Shown in pieces: positions 45,933-55,315 of a DNA stretch of 64,000 bases. The stretch is taken from assembly GCF_000701345.1 (NCBI RefSeq), contig NZ_JNIJ01000034.1, positions 1 through 64,000 of the forward strand. The letters are read 5' to 3'. Every line of letters starts with the position of its first letter. The stretch's first letter is position 1. The DNA comes from Bradyrhizobium sp. URHD0069. Lineage in GTDB: Bacteria; Pseudomonadota; Alphaproteobacteria; Rhizobiales; Xanthobacteraceae. The position numbers and the translations under genes are program-made. The notes under the pieces were generated by a model. It saw nothing but the letters and a program-made list of their open reading frames with translations, searched no databases and was not told the DNA's origin.

Positions 45933-47519
45933 TCAAATATGCTGAGTAAGGATTCTTCCCGGGCGGGCGTCCGGTCGCGGCGCGATATCGACCGACCACA
46001 GCGCACGATCATCGACATCCTTCAAGGTCACCGTCATGACGCCGGACTGACCGTCGATATCGACGCGGCCGAAGAACTGCAGCCCAAAACACGGGGCGAG
46101 ATTTTCGCCTTGTTGCGTGCTGCAGCCCTTCTGAAACATCGCCGCCGGGCCGAACGTGTTATCCAGTTCGGCAGGGGGCCATGTCCCCGCATGAAGCGGA
46201 CCCGAGACGAATTCCCAGAACGGTTCGAACTCCTGAAATACCGCGCGGTTCGGATCGTAGTAATGTGCGGCGGTGTAATGCATGTCGGCCGTCAGCCACA
46301 CGGTATTTCGGATGCCGGCGCGTTTCATGAATGACAACAGATCGGCAATTTCGTGCTCGCGCCGTTCCGGCGGTCCATAGCCGAGCGCGATCGCGTCTTC
46401 GCTGATCAATCCGATCGGCAGGTCCGCGGCAATGACCTTCCAGGTCGCGTCGGATGCCGCGAGTTCGCGCTTCAACCAGGCCAATTGGGCCCGGCCCAGA
46501 ATGAAAGTGTCGCTGCGGTCGTCGCGCTTGTTCCAGCTCGAATCGCGGTAGCTGCGCATGTCGATCAGAAATACATCGAGCAGCGGTCCGTATCCTATCC
46601 TGCGATAGACGCGGCCGGCCTGGCTGGAGATGGCGCGGATCGGCATGAATTCATGAAACGCACGGCGTCCGCGCTCAACCAGTCTGGATGCGCCGTCCTC
46701 GGCGTAACCGGTCTCGTCGGCGGTACCGATCGGCGACCAGTCGTTGGTCACTTCGTGGTCATCCCACTGCGCCAACATCGGCACCTGCGCATTGAAGGCG
46801 CGCAGATTGTCATCGAGCAGGTTGTATTTGTAGTTGCCGCGAAACTGCGCCAGGCTGTGGGCAACTGCGGATTTCTCTTCTATCACGATATTGCGCCAGA
46901 TTTCTCCGTTTGGAAGTTTCAACTCGGAAGGAATCGGACAGTCGGCGTAGATGTGATCGCCGGAATGGATGAAAAAATCCGGACGGTTTTCCAGCATGGT
47001 CTTGTAGGTTCGCATGCCGCCGCGGGTAGGATCGATGCCCCAGCCCTGGCCTGCGCTATCGCCCGACCAGACAAACGATATCGAAGCTGGCTCGAGCGGC
47101 GCTGTCCGGAAATGCCCGACCTGCGTCTCTCCTGATATCCCGCTTTCACCGATGTCTTCAAACCGCACGCGGTAGAAAATGTCCTGACCGGGCGGGAGAC
47201 CTTCAAGCAGCACCTTCGAAGTGAAGTCATGCTCCGGCAATGCTTCCGATGATGCGACGCGAAAAATTGACTTTAAGCTCTCGACGGTCGAGCATTCCAC
47301 CCGCAGGCGCGCCGGGCGATCGGCTCGCGCCCACACTACCGCGGAGCCCGCGGATACGTCGCCCGATGCAAGTCCGCTGGCGATCTGTGGACGATCTGCG
47401 GCGCGGCTGAGATAGGGTTTGGCGAGACCTCCCAATCCCACCAATGCGACCGTGGATGCTGAGCGGACCAGCAGCTGACGTCTGGTCAGAGCTTGCTTCG
47501 CACGTATCGCAATCGCCAT
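45933..47519 (-). CDS. phoD: Alkaline phosphatase D / PhoD-like phosphodiesterase
   Basis: A 528-residue Tat-exported phosphatase. The signal TRRQLLVRSASTVALVGLGG is a twin-arginine type. An N-terminal Ig-like domain (SGLASGDVSAGSAVVWARAD) precedes the PhoD catalytic domain: SGDSAGQGWGID, HSGDHIYADCPIP, WDDHEVTNDW, DMRSYR, and LTADMHYTAAHYYDP near the C-terminus. PhoD hydrolyses phosphate mono- and diesters in the periplasm for phosphate scavenging. No Pho box was identified. Full length. Confidence 0.92.
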   Translation of the reverse strand: MAIAIRAKQALTRRQLLVRSASTVALVGLGGLAKPYLSRAADRPQIASGLASGDVSAGSAVVWARADRPARLRVECSTVESLKSIFRVASSEALPEHDFTSKVLLEGLPPGQDIFYRVRFEDIGESGISGETQVGHFRTAPLEPASISFVWSGDSAGQGWGIDPTRGGMRTYKTMLENRPDFFIHSGDHIYADCPIPSELKLPNGEIWRNIVIEEKSAVAHSLAQFRGNYKYNLLDDNLRAFNAQVPMLAQWDDHEVTNDWSPIGTADETGYAEDGASRLVERGRRAFHEFMPIRAISSQAGRVYRRIGYGPLLDVFLIDMRSYRDSSWNKRDDRSDTFILGRAQLAWLKRELAASDATWKVIAADLPIGLISEDAIALGYGPPERREHEIADLLSFMKRAGIRNTVWLTADMHYTAAHYYDPNRAVFQEFEPFWEFVSGPLHAGTWPPAELDNTFGPAAMFQKGCSTQQGENLAPCFGLQFFGRVDIDGQSGVMTVTLKDVDDRALWSVDIAPRPDARPGRILTQHI

Positions 47520-47655
47520 TCGGGAACCCTCGTCGAATCACGACGAAGGTTGCCTACTCGATTTGACTCTGGGTCGACGGTTTTGCGACAGGCGGATGAC
47601 TCAAATGAGACGTGAGCGCGCCGTTGCGAGCCCGATCACGCGGGATTCAATCTTT

Positions 47656-48066
47656 CTAGCGCTTCCAGTTGCAGATGCCGCCCGACCTGCATGGCCAGAC
47701 CTGAATCCGCGTATCGAACGCCTGGGCATCGAGCGGATTGTGATGTCGCCGCGCCAGTGTCGTTCGAACCGCGCCGCGCGGCTTTTCCGCGGGCGCATGC
47801 ACAACCCGGGTTTTGTGATCAACGACTTTGGGCTCAGCTCCCGGCTCGGCCCGTGCCTGCGTGCGCTCGTTGCCGCGATCGCCGTTTGCTTCGACCGCAA
47901 CCGGCGCGAATTCGGTAGGAGGCCCAAGCGGCTTCGGCGAAAGCAGCGCCTTGGAAAGGTCGAGGCTGAGGAACTCGTCGGCACGATATTCATCCGCCGT
48001 CGACCGGCCGCTCCATACCGAGAGCGTCGTGCAGATGATGACGATGCCAACATTTTTCAGGACCAT
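47656..48066 (-). CDS. Small secreted hypothetical protein
   Basis: A 136-residue protein. ATG 48066 follows aggaggcctcca, and the first residues (MVLKNVGIVIICTTLSVWSG) are a signal sequence. The rest has RTTLARRHHNPLDAQAFDTRIQVWP and two cysteines near the end (PCRSGGICNWK), possibly a disulfide. No known domain. Start 48099 is also open but has no ribosome site. Small secreted proteins of this kind are common in Bradyrhizobium. Confidence 0.6.
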   Translation of the reverse strand: MVLKNVGIVIICTTLSVWSGRSTADEYRADEFLSLDLSKALLSPKPLGPPTEFAPVAVEANGDRGNERTQARAEPGAEPKVVDHKTRVVHAPAEKPRGAVRTTLARRHHNPLDAQAFDTRIQVWPCRSGGICNWKR

Positions 48067-48106
48067 TGGAGGCCTCCTGAAATACTCAAAAGCTAACACC
48101 GCTCAT

Positions 48107-48301
48107 TTAGGAAACGGAATGCGCAATTCCAGCGGATGTGCCGACATGGTTACCGCGCGATATCGCCCGATCGCACACCACGGCCCCCGAGATCGCCCCC
48201 AGAGCAGCATCGCTACCGCGGCCCTGAGCCCACGCTCCCATCGGGACAAACGCGAAAGCCACCACCGCCACAACCAGCCTTTTCTTTTTCTTATGTGTCA
48301 T
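48107..48301 (-). CDS. Tiny secreted protein, possibly truncated glycine-zipper protein
   Basis: A 64-residue frame with a signal peptide (MTHKKKKRLVVAVVAFAFVPMGAWA). GRGSDAALGAISGAVV follows, which reads like the start of a glycine-zipper membrane segment. The normal continuation (GxxGAVAG... type) is replaced by CDRAISRGNHVGTS, suggesting a frameshift or small deletion. I recall intact relatives in Bradyrhizobium, but this is from memory. Confidence 0.5.
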   Translation of the reverse strand: MTHKKKKRLVVAVVAFAFVPMGAWAQGRGSDAALGAISGAVVCDRAISRGNHVGTSAGIAHSVS

Positions 48302-48672
48302 ATGTGCTTCCCGAAAAAAGCTTCCGCGAAGCGGCTACGACCGAATTACGGCCCTTCGAAGGAAGCATTTGCCGAGCTTCAGGCAAGGACATTCGGTTCA
48401 AAACGGCGGCGGGCGCAACAGCGCCGTGCGCGTACTGCTCGCAGCCCGGATGGAGCAAAGCGAAATCGTTGTGGTCCCCGATTTCCGGGATTTTCAAATG
48501 ACAACGGCGCTCTGTACGACGCATGCAATCGATGTCGGCCATCCCGACTTTTCGGAAACCGGAACAATCGGCGCGAACCAGTGTTGCATCATGACCACCA
48601 ACGGAGAACCCGGCCGGTCAACATGTTCACGCCTGCTTTCCGCTGTCTCTCTCCCATGTTCGAACGATTGAC
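48302..48672. other. Intergenic region upstream of the PLD/VTT gene
   Basis: About 370 bases. Short frames exist on both strands but lack domains. A stretch near 48440-48500 (gcagcccggatggagcaaagc) resembles the dispersed element with cccggatggagcgaagc. The downstream promoter must be here. Confidence 0.4.
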
Positions 48673-50754
48673 ATGTTGACGGAGGGCAAAACGGTTTGGC
48701 GCCGGGCCAACGCGCACCGAGTCAGTGTCCTGAACGACGGCGCGGCATACTTTGGCACTCTGAGGCGCTGCTTGCTCGCCGCGCAGCGGTCGGTATTCAT
48801 CATTGGTTGGGACATCCATAGCGAAACGCGATTGGTCGGGCCGAGCGGCAAAGCAAGCGACGGATGGCCCGAGCAACTGGGCGAACTGTTCGAAGCTCTC
48901 CTGGCGCGACGCCCGGATTTGAAAATTTACCTGCTCATTTGGAAGTGGCCGATTTTATACGCGAGCGAGCGCGAGTGGTTCCCCGCCTTGAAATTTGGCA
49001 AAGCAGGTAATCAGAGGCTGAAACTCTGTCTCGATGATTGCCTGCCGATCGGATCTGCCCAACACCAGAAAGTCGTCGTCGTGGACGATGCTGTGGGTTT
49101 TGTCGGCGGCTGCGATCTTACAATCCGGCGTTGGGACACTAGCGCGCATCTTCCGACTTCGAAGTCCCGCGTCGACCCTCACGGGGTCCCCTACCCGCCC
49201 TTCCATGACGTCGAAATGATTATTGATGGCGAAGCCGCACGAAACCTTGCTGAATTGGCTCGCTATCGATGGTCCTGCGCCAATTGCGGAGAAATTCCAC
49301 CGATCGCGCCGGTGGGGGACCCATGGCCCACGGATCTTGTGCCTGATTTCCGGGATGTGATGGTCGGAATAGCGCGAACGGAACCCGCATGCGATGGCCG
49401 AGCGGGCATCACCGAAGTGGAGAAGCTGTTCCTCGCTTCAATCGATGTCGCCGAACAAGCAATCTATATCGAGAATCAATTTCTCAGTTCCGAGACGATC
49501 GCCAAAGCGCTCGTGAAGCGATTGCGAGAAAGACCGGCGCTGGAGGTCTTGTTGGTCGCGCCGAAAACGCATGCATCCTGGCTCGAAGCGAGGACCATGC
49601 GGAACGGACGCCTCGCCTTCATGAAGGTATTTGACGAGGCCGGACTTCGAGATCGGGTGCAGTTGCTCTATCCGGAGACGTGCGACGGGAAAGCAACCGC
49701 GGCCGTCATGGTTCACGCCAAGGTCATGATTGTCGACGACCGAATCCTTCGCGTGGGCTCTGCCAATCTCAACAACCGCTCCATGGGCGCGGATTCGGAA
49801 TGTGACCTCGCCATCGAAGCTCGTACCGACGCCGAACGAGAGAGGATCGCTGAAATACGGAATATGCTGCTGGGAACATATTGCGGGGTCAACGCCGCTG
49901 CCATCCGGGAGCAACTGACCGGCAATACTTCGCTGTTGAGCATCGCCGCAAATCTTTCGGCAGACGGATATAGGCTCCGACCGGTCGAGGACGGCAAGCC
50001 GGATCGGGCGGAGATCACTCAAGTTGTAACGCCTGTGGCGGACCCTCCCGGTCCATTAGGCCTTGAGCGCGCCGCGGCTGCGACATTTCCGGCATCGATG
50101 AAGATCATTGCACTCCTCGTTGGGATCTGCCTGCTTGCTGCGAGTTGGCGCTTCACGCCACTTGACGCGTACACTGACTCAGAAGCATTGATGCGAGCCT
50201 TTCGGTCATTTCAGGGATCGCCGATCGCGCCGCTTATTGCCATCGCTGCATTCGTCCTGGGCGGCTTCATCCTGTTTCCCGTGACGGTGCTTATTGCTGT
50301 CACGGCAGCCGCACTTGGCCCTTGGCTTGGGTTCACCTCGGCAGCGAGCGGCGTATTGGCGAGCGCTTCGCTGATCTATGCGATTGGGCGAATCCGTGGC
50401 CTCGAACCGATGAAGTCGCTGCTTGGCCCTCGCCTGATTCGCATTCAAAAGAACATCGTCGGAAACGGGGTCATGGCTGTCGCACTGATCCGGATGATTC
50501 CGGTGGCGCCATTCTCGCTTGTTAACATCGCAGCCGGAGCAATGGGCATCAGGTTTGTCGACTTTATCGTCGGCACCGTGTTGGGCATGACGCCGGGGCT
50601 GCTGGCGATGTCAGCCTTTGGCGCTCAGATTTCCGATCTTCTGGCGCGACCCACCTGGTCCAATGTAGCAATCCTTTTGATATGTGTGACCGCATGGCTG
50701 CTGTTCTCGATCACCGCCCAGTTCGTTGTAACCCGATTGAGTCGGCACTCGTGA
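48673..50754 (+). CDS. Phospholipase D-like / VTT-domain membrane fusion protein
   Basis: A 693-residue protein with two parts. Residues 1-470 are a PLD-superfamily phosphatidyltransferase/hydrolase with both HKD motifs: HQKVVVVDD (His131, Lys133, Asp138) and HAKVMIVDD (His348, Lys350, Asp355), each followed by a GG/GSAN-type strand (VGSANLNNRSMG). Residues 475-690 are a VTT (TVP38/TMEM64/DedA-like) membrane domain with about 5-6 helices and the signature LIRMIPVAPFSLVNIAAGAM. It may make or cleave phospholipid head groups (for example cardiolipin) and move lipid across the inner membrane; this is inference. It overlaps the EEP gene by 4 bases. Confidence 0.93.
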   Translation: MLTEGKTVWRRANAHRVSVLNDGAAYFGTLRRCLLAAQRSVFIIGWDIHSETRLVGPSGKASDGWPEQLGELFEALLARRPDLKIYLLIWKWPILYASEREWFPALKFGKAGNQRLKLCLDDCLPIGSAQHQKVVVVDDAVGFVGGCDLTIRRWDTSAHLPTSKSRVDPHGVPYPPFHDVEMIIDGEAARNLAELARYRWSCANCGEIPPIAPVGDPWPTDLVPDFRDVMVGIARTEPACDGRAGITEVEKLFLASIDVAEQAIYIENQFLSSETIAKALVKRLRERPALEVLLVAPKTHASWLEARTMRNGRLAFMKVFDEAGLRDRVQLLYPETCDGKATAAVMVHAKVMIVDDRILRVGSANLNNRSMGADSECDLAIEARTDAERERIAEIRNMLLGTYCGVNAAAIREQLTGNTSLLSIAANLSADGYRLRPVEDGKPDRAEITQVVTPVADPPGPLGLERAAAATFPASMKIIALLVGICLLAASWRFTPLDAYTDSEALMRAFRSFQGSPIAPLIAIAAFVLGGFILFPVTVLIAVTAAALGPWLGFTSAASGVLASASLIYAIGRIRGLEPMKSLLGPRLIRIQKNIVGNGVMAVALIRMIPVAPFSLVNIAAGAMGIRFVDFIVGTVLGMTPGLLAMSAFGAQISDLLARPTWSNVAILLICVTAWLLFSITAQFVVTRLSRHS

Positions 50755-51491
50755 TACCGGCCACGATCCGCCTCATGACCTGGAACGTGCACGGCACATT
50801 CAGTCTCAATCCACGATTCGACCTCGAAGGCGCCATTGCCGTTATCCAGAAATGGTCTCCACAAATTGTGGGGCTTCAGGAGATCGATTCACGAGGCCGG
50901 AATGACAATCCGTTTGCGGTGCTGGAGGACGCTCTAGGCGGCCATAGCGTGGGCGCTAAATCCATTGTGACTACCGATGGCGACTATGGCCAGATGCTGA
51001 TCAGCCGCTGGCCCTGGGTAAAACCGCCCCTCGTCGAGGACATCTCGTACCGTGAACGGGAGCCGCGTCGAGCCATCGCTGCAGATATTTCGACGCCTTT
51101 TGGTGGATTGCGGGTGATCTCGACCCATCTGGGTTTGAGCATTCGTGAACGTCACGAGCAAGCTCAGCGGCTCCTGCAACTAGCCAGTGAGACAGGGTAT
51201 CCAGCTATCGTGCTTGGAGATTTCAATGATTGGTTCTGGATCAATTCAGTCCGCGGCGCGCTTGCCGAAAGATTTCCAGTTCGGACACAGCATAGGTCAT
51301 TTCCGTCCCGGCTGCCGCTCATGAGACTTGATCGAATTTACGGCTATCGAGTTCGGCTGGTCCGCACCTTTGCGGATTCGGCGGCCCGTTCTATTTCAGA
51401 CCACCTGCCGGTTATCGCGGACATCACGCCGCTTCACATCCTCAATGCTGCCGAGCCGTCCATAGGCGGACTGCGCGCCGAATCCCTTTAG
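50751..51491 (+). CDS. EEP-family phosphodiesterase (endonuclease/exonuclease/phosphatase)
   Basis: A 246-residue metal-dependent phosphodiesterase. GTG 50751 overlaps the PLD/VTT stop codon as GTGA, so the two are translationally coupled. Motifs: MTWNVHGTF (Asn), VGLQEIDS (metal Glu), VISTHLGLS, AIVLGDFNDWF (Asp/Asn), and SDHLPVIADI (catalytic Asp-His). Many EEP proteins hydrolyse phospholipid head groups, inositol phosphates or DNA. Coupling to a PLD/VTT protein favours a lipid or phosphate-ester substrate. No signal peptide is seen, so it is probably cytoplasmic. Confidence 0.92.
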   Translation: MIPATIRLMTWNVHGTFSLNPRFDLEGAIAVIQKWSPQIVGLQEIDSRGRNDNPFAVLEDALGGHSVGAKSIVTTDGDYGQMLISRWPWVKPPLVEDISYREREPRRAIAADISTPFGGLRVISTHLGLSIRERHEQAQRLLQLASETGYPAIVLGDFNDWFWINSVRGALAERFPVRTQHRSFPSRLPLMRLDRIYGYRVRLVRTFADSAARSISDHLPVIADITPLHILNAAEPSIGGLRAESL

Positions 51492-51752
51492 CTCCCATCA
51501 GCGGAGATGTTTTGAAACCGAAGGCAAGTCGCCGATGGTTACCGATGATCTCATCCGAACGAGTTCGAGATCGATGTCAGGGTACAGCAGCATTACGATG
51601 GAACGCCCCTTCGGCTGCCGCAGTTGATGGCGCCCGTTGCCCCGCTTGCTCGGTAAGGCATCCAAACCAGGCGGAATCGCCGCGTTCGCCGCAGCGAATC
51701 CGTTGAACCTTGAAAGCCATTGGGAAAACAGGCAAAAAGCCTGACGTTTAAG

Positions 51753-51829
51753 TGGTCGGAGTGGCAGGATTTGAACCTGCGACCCCTGCGTCCCGAACGC
51801 AGTGCTCTACCGGGCTGAGCCACACTCCG
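51753..51829 (-). tRNA. tRNA-Pro (CGG)
   Basis: Read on the minus strand it folds as a 77-nt cloverleaf with acceptor stem CGGAGTG / CACTCCG. The anticodon arm is ctgcg-ttcggga-cgcag with anticodon CGG, and the T-loop is GGTTCAAATCC. An encoded CCA end is present. A long protein frame crossing it is not real. Confidence 0.95.
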
Positions 51830-51897
51830 ACAAGAACGCGGCTTATAGCCTTGGCTTTCACGCACCGCAAGAAGCCGAATTGAGGACGCCAATCTCC

Positions 51898-52890
51898 GTG
51901 AATGTAGGCCTGAAAACGCAGATTCTGCCGGCCGGCGAGGCCGCCGTGGCCGCGGCGGGCCGGGCTCTCGCGGAAGGCGCTCTGGTCGCGTTCCCGACCG
52001 AGACGGTCTATGGCCTCGGCGCCGATGCCACCAACCCGGCAGCGATTGCGCGGCTCTATGAGGCCAAGGGCCGGCCCGCGTTCAATCCGCTGATCACCCA
52101 TGTCGGCGACCTCAGCGCTGCGACCCGGATCGGGCGCTTCGACGCCCGAGCAATCGCGCTGGCGGAAGCATTCTGGCCGGGGCCGCTGACCCTGGTATTG
52201 CCGAAGACAGGGGACTGCACGGTGGCCGATCTCGCCACCGCCGGGCTCGATAGCATCGCGATCCGGGTACCCGCCCATCCGGTGGCGCGGGACATTTTGC
52301 GGGCGTTCGGCGGGCCGGTGGTGGCGCCATCGGCCAATTTGTCGGGCCACGTCTCGCCGACGACCGCAGCCCATGTGCAAAGCGACCTCGCCGGGCGCAT
52401 CGATCTGATCGTCGACGGCGGCGCGGTCGCGGTCGGGGTCGAATCCACCATTGTCGGCTGTTTTGACGAACCGATGCTGCTGCGTCCCGGCGGTGTGCCG
52501 CGCGGCGAGATCGAGCGCGTGCTCGGCCGCGCGCTGCTGCAGCCGCCTGAGGATGCCAACAGCGATACGGGCCAGCCTTTGGCGCCGGGCATGCTGGCCT
52601 CGCACTACGCGCCGCGCACGCGCGTGCGGCTCAATGCCGGGAGGATTGACGCCGGCGAGGCGCTGCTGGCGTTTGGCTCCAATGCGGTGCCGGGAGTTGA
52701 CGCGGCGACCGCGGTGCTGAATTTGTCCGCGCAGGGCGATCTCACCGAGGCCGCCGCCAATCTTTTCGGTTATCTTCGCGCGCTCGACGCCAAGGGCGCG
52801 CGGGCCATCGCGGTGATGCCGGTGCCGCATCACGGGCTCGGTGAAGCCATCAATGACCGGTTGCGCCGCGCTGCGGTGGGGCGCGAGTGA
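51898..52890 (+). CDS. tsaC: L-threonylcarbamoyladenylate synthase (Sua5/TsaC)
   Basis: A 330-residue protein that makes threonylcarbamoyl-AMP for tRNA t6A37 modification. YrdC-type domain: LVAFPTETVYGLGADATNP, YEAKGRPAFNPLITHV, FWPGPLTLVLPKT, VPAHPVARDIL, APSANLSGHVSPTT. A C-terminal Sua5 domain is also present (PGMLASHYAPRTRVRL), so it is the long Sua5 type. The GTG at 51898 begins MNVGLKTQI; upstream starts run into tRNA-Pro. It leads to the FAD oxidase with a 4-bp gap, suggesting cotranscription. Confidence 0.92.
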   Translation: MNVGLKTQILPAGEAAVAAAGRALAEGALVAFPTETVYGLGADATNPAAIARLYEAKGRPAFNPLITHVGDLSAATRIGRFDARAIALAEAFWPGPLTLVLPKTGDCTVADLATAGLDSIAIRVPAHPVARDILRAFGGPVVAPSANLSGHVSPTTAAHVQSDLAGRIDLIVDGGAVAVGVESTIVGCFDEPMLLRPGGVPRGEIERVLGRALLQPPEDANSDTGQPLAPGMLASHYAPRTRVRLNAGRIDAGEALLAFGSNAVPGVDAATAVLNLSAQGDLTEAAANLFGYLRALDAKGARAIAVMPVPHHGLGEAINDRLRRAAVGRE

Positions 52891-52894
52891 GTAA

Positions 52895-54337
52895 ATGCAT
52901 GAGACAAAGATGAATATCGCAAAGCCCGCCGCGCCGCCGCTGCCGCCCGAACTGATCGCGCGTTTTCGTGAAGTTGTCGGCGACAAATATGCGGTAACCG
53001 ACGCGGCTGAGATCGCGCCTTACGTCACCGAAGAGCGCGACCTGTTTCACGGACGCTCTCCGCTGGTTTTGCGGCCGGGTTCGACGGCGGAAGTCTCCGC
53101 CATTTGCAAGCTTGCCAGCGAACATCGGATCGCGCTGGTGCCGCAGGGCGGCAATACCGGCCTGGTCGGCGGACAGACGCCGCATCATGGCGAGGTCGTC
53201 ATTTCGATGCGGAGGATGGACAAGATCCGCGACATCGACACCGCCTCCAACACCATGACCTGCGAGGCCGGCGTCGTGCTGCAGGTCGCCCAGCAGCGCG
53301 CCAGCGAGGCCGACCGGCTGTTTCCGCTATCGCTCGGCGCGGAAGGAAGCTGCACCATCGGCGGCAATCTCTCCACCAATGCCGGCGGCACCACGGCGCT
53401 GGCCTATGGGGTGGCGCGCGAGATGGCACTCGGGCTGGAGGTGGTGTTGGCCGACGGGCGCATTTTGAATACATTGTCGAAGCTGAAGAAGGACAACACC
53501 GGTTACGATTTGCGCAACCTCTTCATCGGCGCCGAGGGCACGCTCGGCATCATCACCGCGGCGACGCTAAAACTCTTTCCAAAACCGCGCGCGGTGGAAA
53601 CCGCCTTCGTCGGCCTCAAATCGCCTGCGGCAGCGCTCAAGCTACTGTCGATCTCGCAGAACGAGGCGGCCGGCACGCTCACCAGCTTCGAACTGCTTGC
53701 CGACATCGCGGTGGATTTCAGCGTCCGTCACGGCATCGACATCCGCGATCCCCTGGGCAGCAAGCATCCCTGGTACGTGCTGATGGAGTTGTCCTCGCCG
53801 GGCAATGACGCCCGAGCCACCCTGGAGTCGATTCTCGCCAAGGGTCTGGACGACGGCATCGTCGACGACGCGGTGATCGCGGCCAATCTTGCCCAGCGCA
53901 TGGCTTTCTGGAAACTGCGCGATGAAATGTCCGCGGCGCAAAAGCCGGAAGGCGGCTCGATCAAGCACGACATTTCGGTGCCGGTCGTCGCGGTGCCTGA
54001 TTTCATCGAACAAGCCAATGCGGCCGTGGTAAAGCTGATACCGGGCGCGCGGCCAGTGCCGTTCGGGCATCTCGGCGACGGCAATATCCATTACAATGTC
54101 AGTCAGCCGATCGGCGGCGACACCGCGGATTTCATGGGCCGATGGCACGAGGTCAATGCGGTGGTATTCGAGATCGTTTTGCGAATGGGTGGATCGATCT
54201 CCGCCGAGCACGGCATCGGCGTGCTCAAACGTGACGAATTGCCTGGTGTGAAGGACAAGGTCGCAATCGAGCTGATGCGCGCCATCAAGGCGATGCTCGA
54301 CCCGCTCGGCATCATGAACCCAGGCAAGGTGCTGTAG
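52895..54337 (+). CDS. FAD-linked oxidase (2-hydroxyacid dehydrogenase type)
   Basis: A 480-residue flavoprotein of the D-lactate/D-2-hydroxyglutarate dehydrogenase group. FAD_binding_4 domain: ALVPQGGNTGLVGGQTPHHG, GAEGSCTIGGNLSTNAGG, LFIGAEGTLGIITAATLKL. C-terminal FAD-oxidase domain: FGHLGDGNIHYNVSQP and AEHGIGVLKRDEL, ending LGIMNPGKVL. The substrate is a D-2-hydroxy acid by family, not proven. A second in-frame ATG at 52910 is possible. It follows tsaC by 4 bases. Confidence 0.92.
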   Translation: MHETKMNIAKPAAPPLPPELIARFREVVGDKYAVTDAAEIAPYVTEERDLFHGRSPLVLRPGSTAEVSAICKLASEHRIALVPQGGNTGLVGGQTPHHGEVVISMRRMDKIRDIDTASNTMTCEAGVVLQVAQQRASEADRLFPLSLGAEGSCTIGGNLSTNAGGTTALAYGVAREMALGLEVVLADGRILNTLSKLKKDNTGYDLRNLFIGAEGTLGIITAATLKLFPKPRAVETAFVGLKSPAAALKLLSISQNEAAGTLTSFELLADIAVDFSVRHGIDIRDPLGSKHPWYVLMELSSPGNDARATLESILAKGLDDGIVDDAVIAANLAQRMAFWKLRDEMSAAQKPEGGSIKHDISVPVVAVPDFIEQANAAVVKLIPGARPVPFGHLGDGNIHYNVSQPIGGDTADFMGRWHEVNAVVFEIVLRMGGSISAEHGIGVLKRDELPGVKDKVAIELMRAIKAMLDPLGIMNPGKVL

Positions 54338-54340
54338 TTG

Positions 54341-54408
54341 GCGTAGGGCGGGCAAGGCCACCGGGTCGCGCGAATGCGCGCCCGATGATAAACTCCGCGT
54401 GCCCACCA
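54341..54408. repeat. Dispersed gtgggca-type repeat
   Basis: gtagggcgggcaa at the left and cgtgcccacca at the right are inverted relatives. A related unit lies at 61147-61220. Confidence 0.6.
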
Positions 54409-54488
54409 ATCAGTGACAAGGTTCTGAAACGTCGGGATGTGGTTGGACCCGGCGCAGGTGCGCCGTTGCCACCCTCCGATTCCACGAT

Positions 54489-55253
54489 TCAAAACAACGA
54501 GCCCTGCCCGTCATCGGATGCCAGCGGCGCCGGCTTGCGCGGTGCGGCTTTCTTCGCCGGCTTCGGCTGTTCGGCCGCCATCTCTTCAGCCGTAATCGGC
54601 AGGGTGAGTTGCGCGTCGTCGTTGGCGACGCGATTGACCCGCGTCGAGACTTCATGCCAGACGAATTCGCCCTCGGCGGGCGCGGTCAGTAACGCCATCG
54701 CCGCCTCGTCATCGTGCGCGCCGCAATCGAGCCAGCGCTCGAAATCGCCCGGCGCGATGGTCACGGGCACGCGGGGATGCAGCACGCCGAGATCGGCGCT
54801 CGCCGGCGCGGTGACGATCGCCACCGTATCGAGTTCCTCGCCGTTCGGGCCGATCCAGGTTTCCGCGAGCCCTGCAAGGCCGATCGGCTGACCATCGCGG
54901 CGATGAATGAAGTGGGGGCGCTTACGTCTCTCGGAAGACTGCCATTCATAGTAGCCGTCCGCCGGGATCAGGCAGCGCCGCCGCTTCATCGCGTTCTTGA
55001 ACGCAGGTTTATCCTTTGCCGTTTCGGAACGCGCATTGAACACCAGGGCGAATTTCCGGGGGTCCTTGACCCAGGCCGGCAACAGGCCCCAGCGCATCAG
55101 GTGAAAATGCCTGGTGCCGTTCTCGATGATGACCACTGGTATCGGTTGTGTCGGCGCAATATTGTGTCTGGGCGGGAAATTGGGCTGCTCGACATAGCCG
55201 AAAATCTGCCGCAAGGCCTCCGGAGGCGAGGTGATTACGAAGCGTCCACACAT
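54489..55253 (-). CDS. SRAP / YedK-type SOS response-associated protein (HMCES)
   Basis: A 254-residue DNA-abasic-site shielding protein. It starts MCGRFVIT with Cys2 as the crosslinking nucleophile, followed by PRHNIAPTQ (conserved Asn), ARSETAKDKPAFKNA, PADGYYEWQ (Glu), and LHPRVPVTI (His). It forms a thiazolidine link to abasic sites in single-stranded DNA. The C-terminal tail (EQPKPAKKAAPRKPAPLASD) is disordered. I looked for the alphaproteobacterial SOS box (GTTC-N7-GTTC) upstream and saw no perfect match. Confidence 0.93.
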   Translation of the reverse strand: MCGRFVITSPPEALRQIFGYVEQPNFPPRHNIAPTQPIPVVIIENGTRHFHLMRWGLLPAWVKDPRKFALVFNARSETAKDKPAFKNAMKRRRCLIPADGYYEWQSSERRKRPHFIHRRDGQPIGLAGLAETWIGPNGEELDTVAIVTAPASADLGVLHPRVPVTIAPGDFERWLDCGAHDDEAAMALLTAPAEGEFVWHEVSTRVNRVANDDAQLTLPITAEEMAAEQPKPAKKAAPRKPAPLASDDGQGSLF

Positions 55254-55315
55254 TCTATGGCCAAAATAGGCATTTGTTCAGCACCTTTTAACCCCGAACG
55301 TTAACACTGCGCGAG

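Noticed and set aside
51748-52986. 412-residue minus-strand frame over tRNA-Pro and tsaC
   Set aside because: It crosses the tRNA and is antisense to a clear tsaC.
55254-55315. SOS (LexA) box for the SRAP gene
   Set aside because: Single GTTC and GAAC words occur but no GTTC-N7-GTTC match was found.
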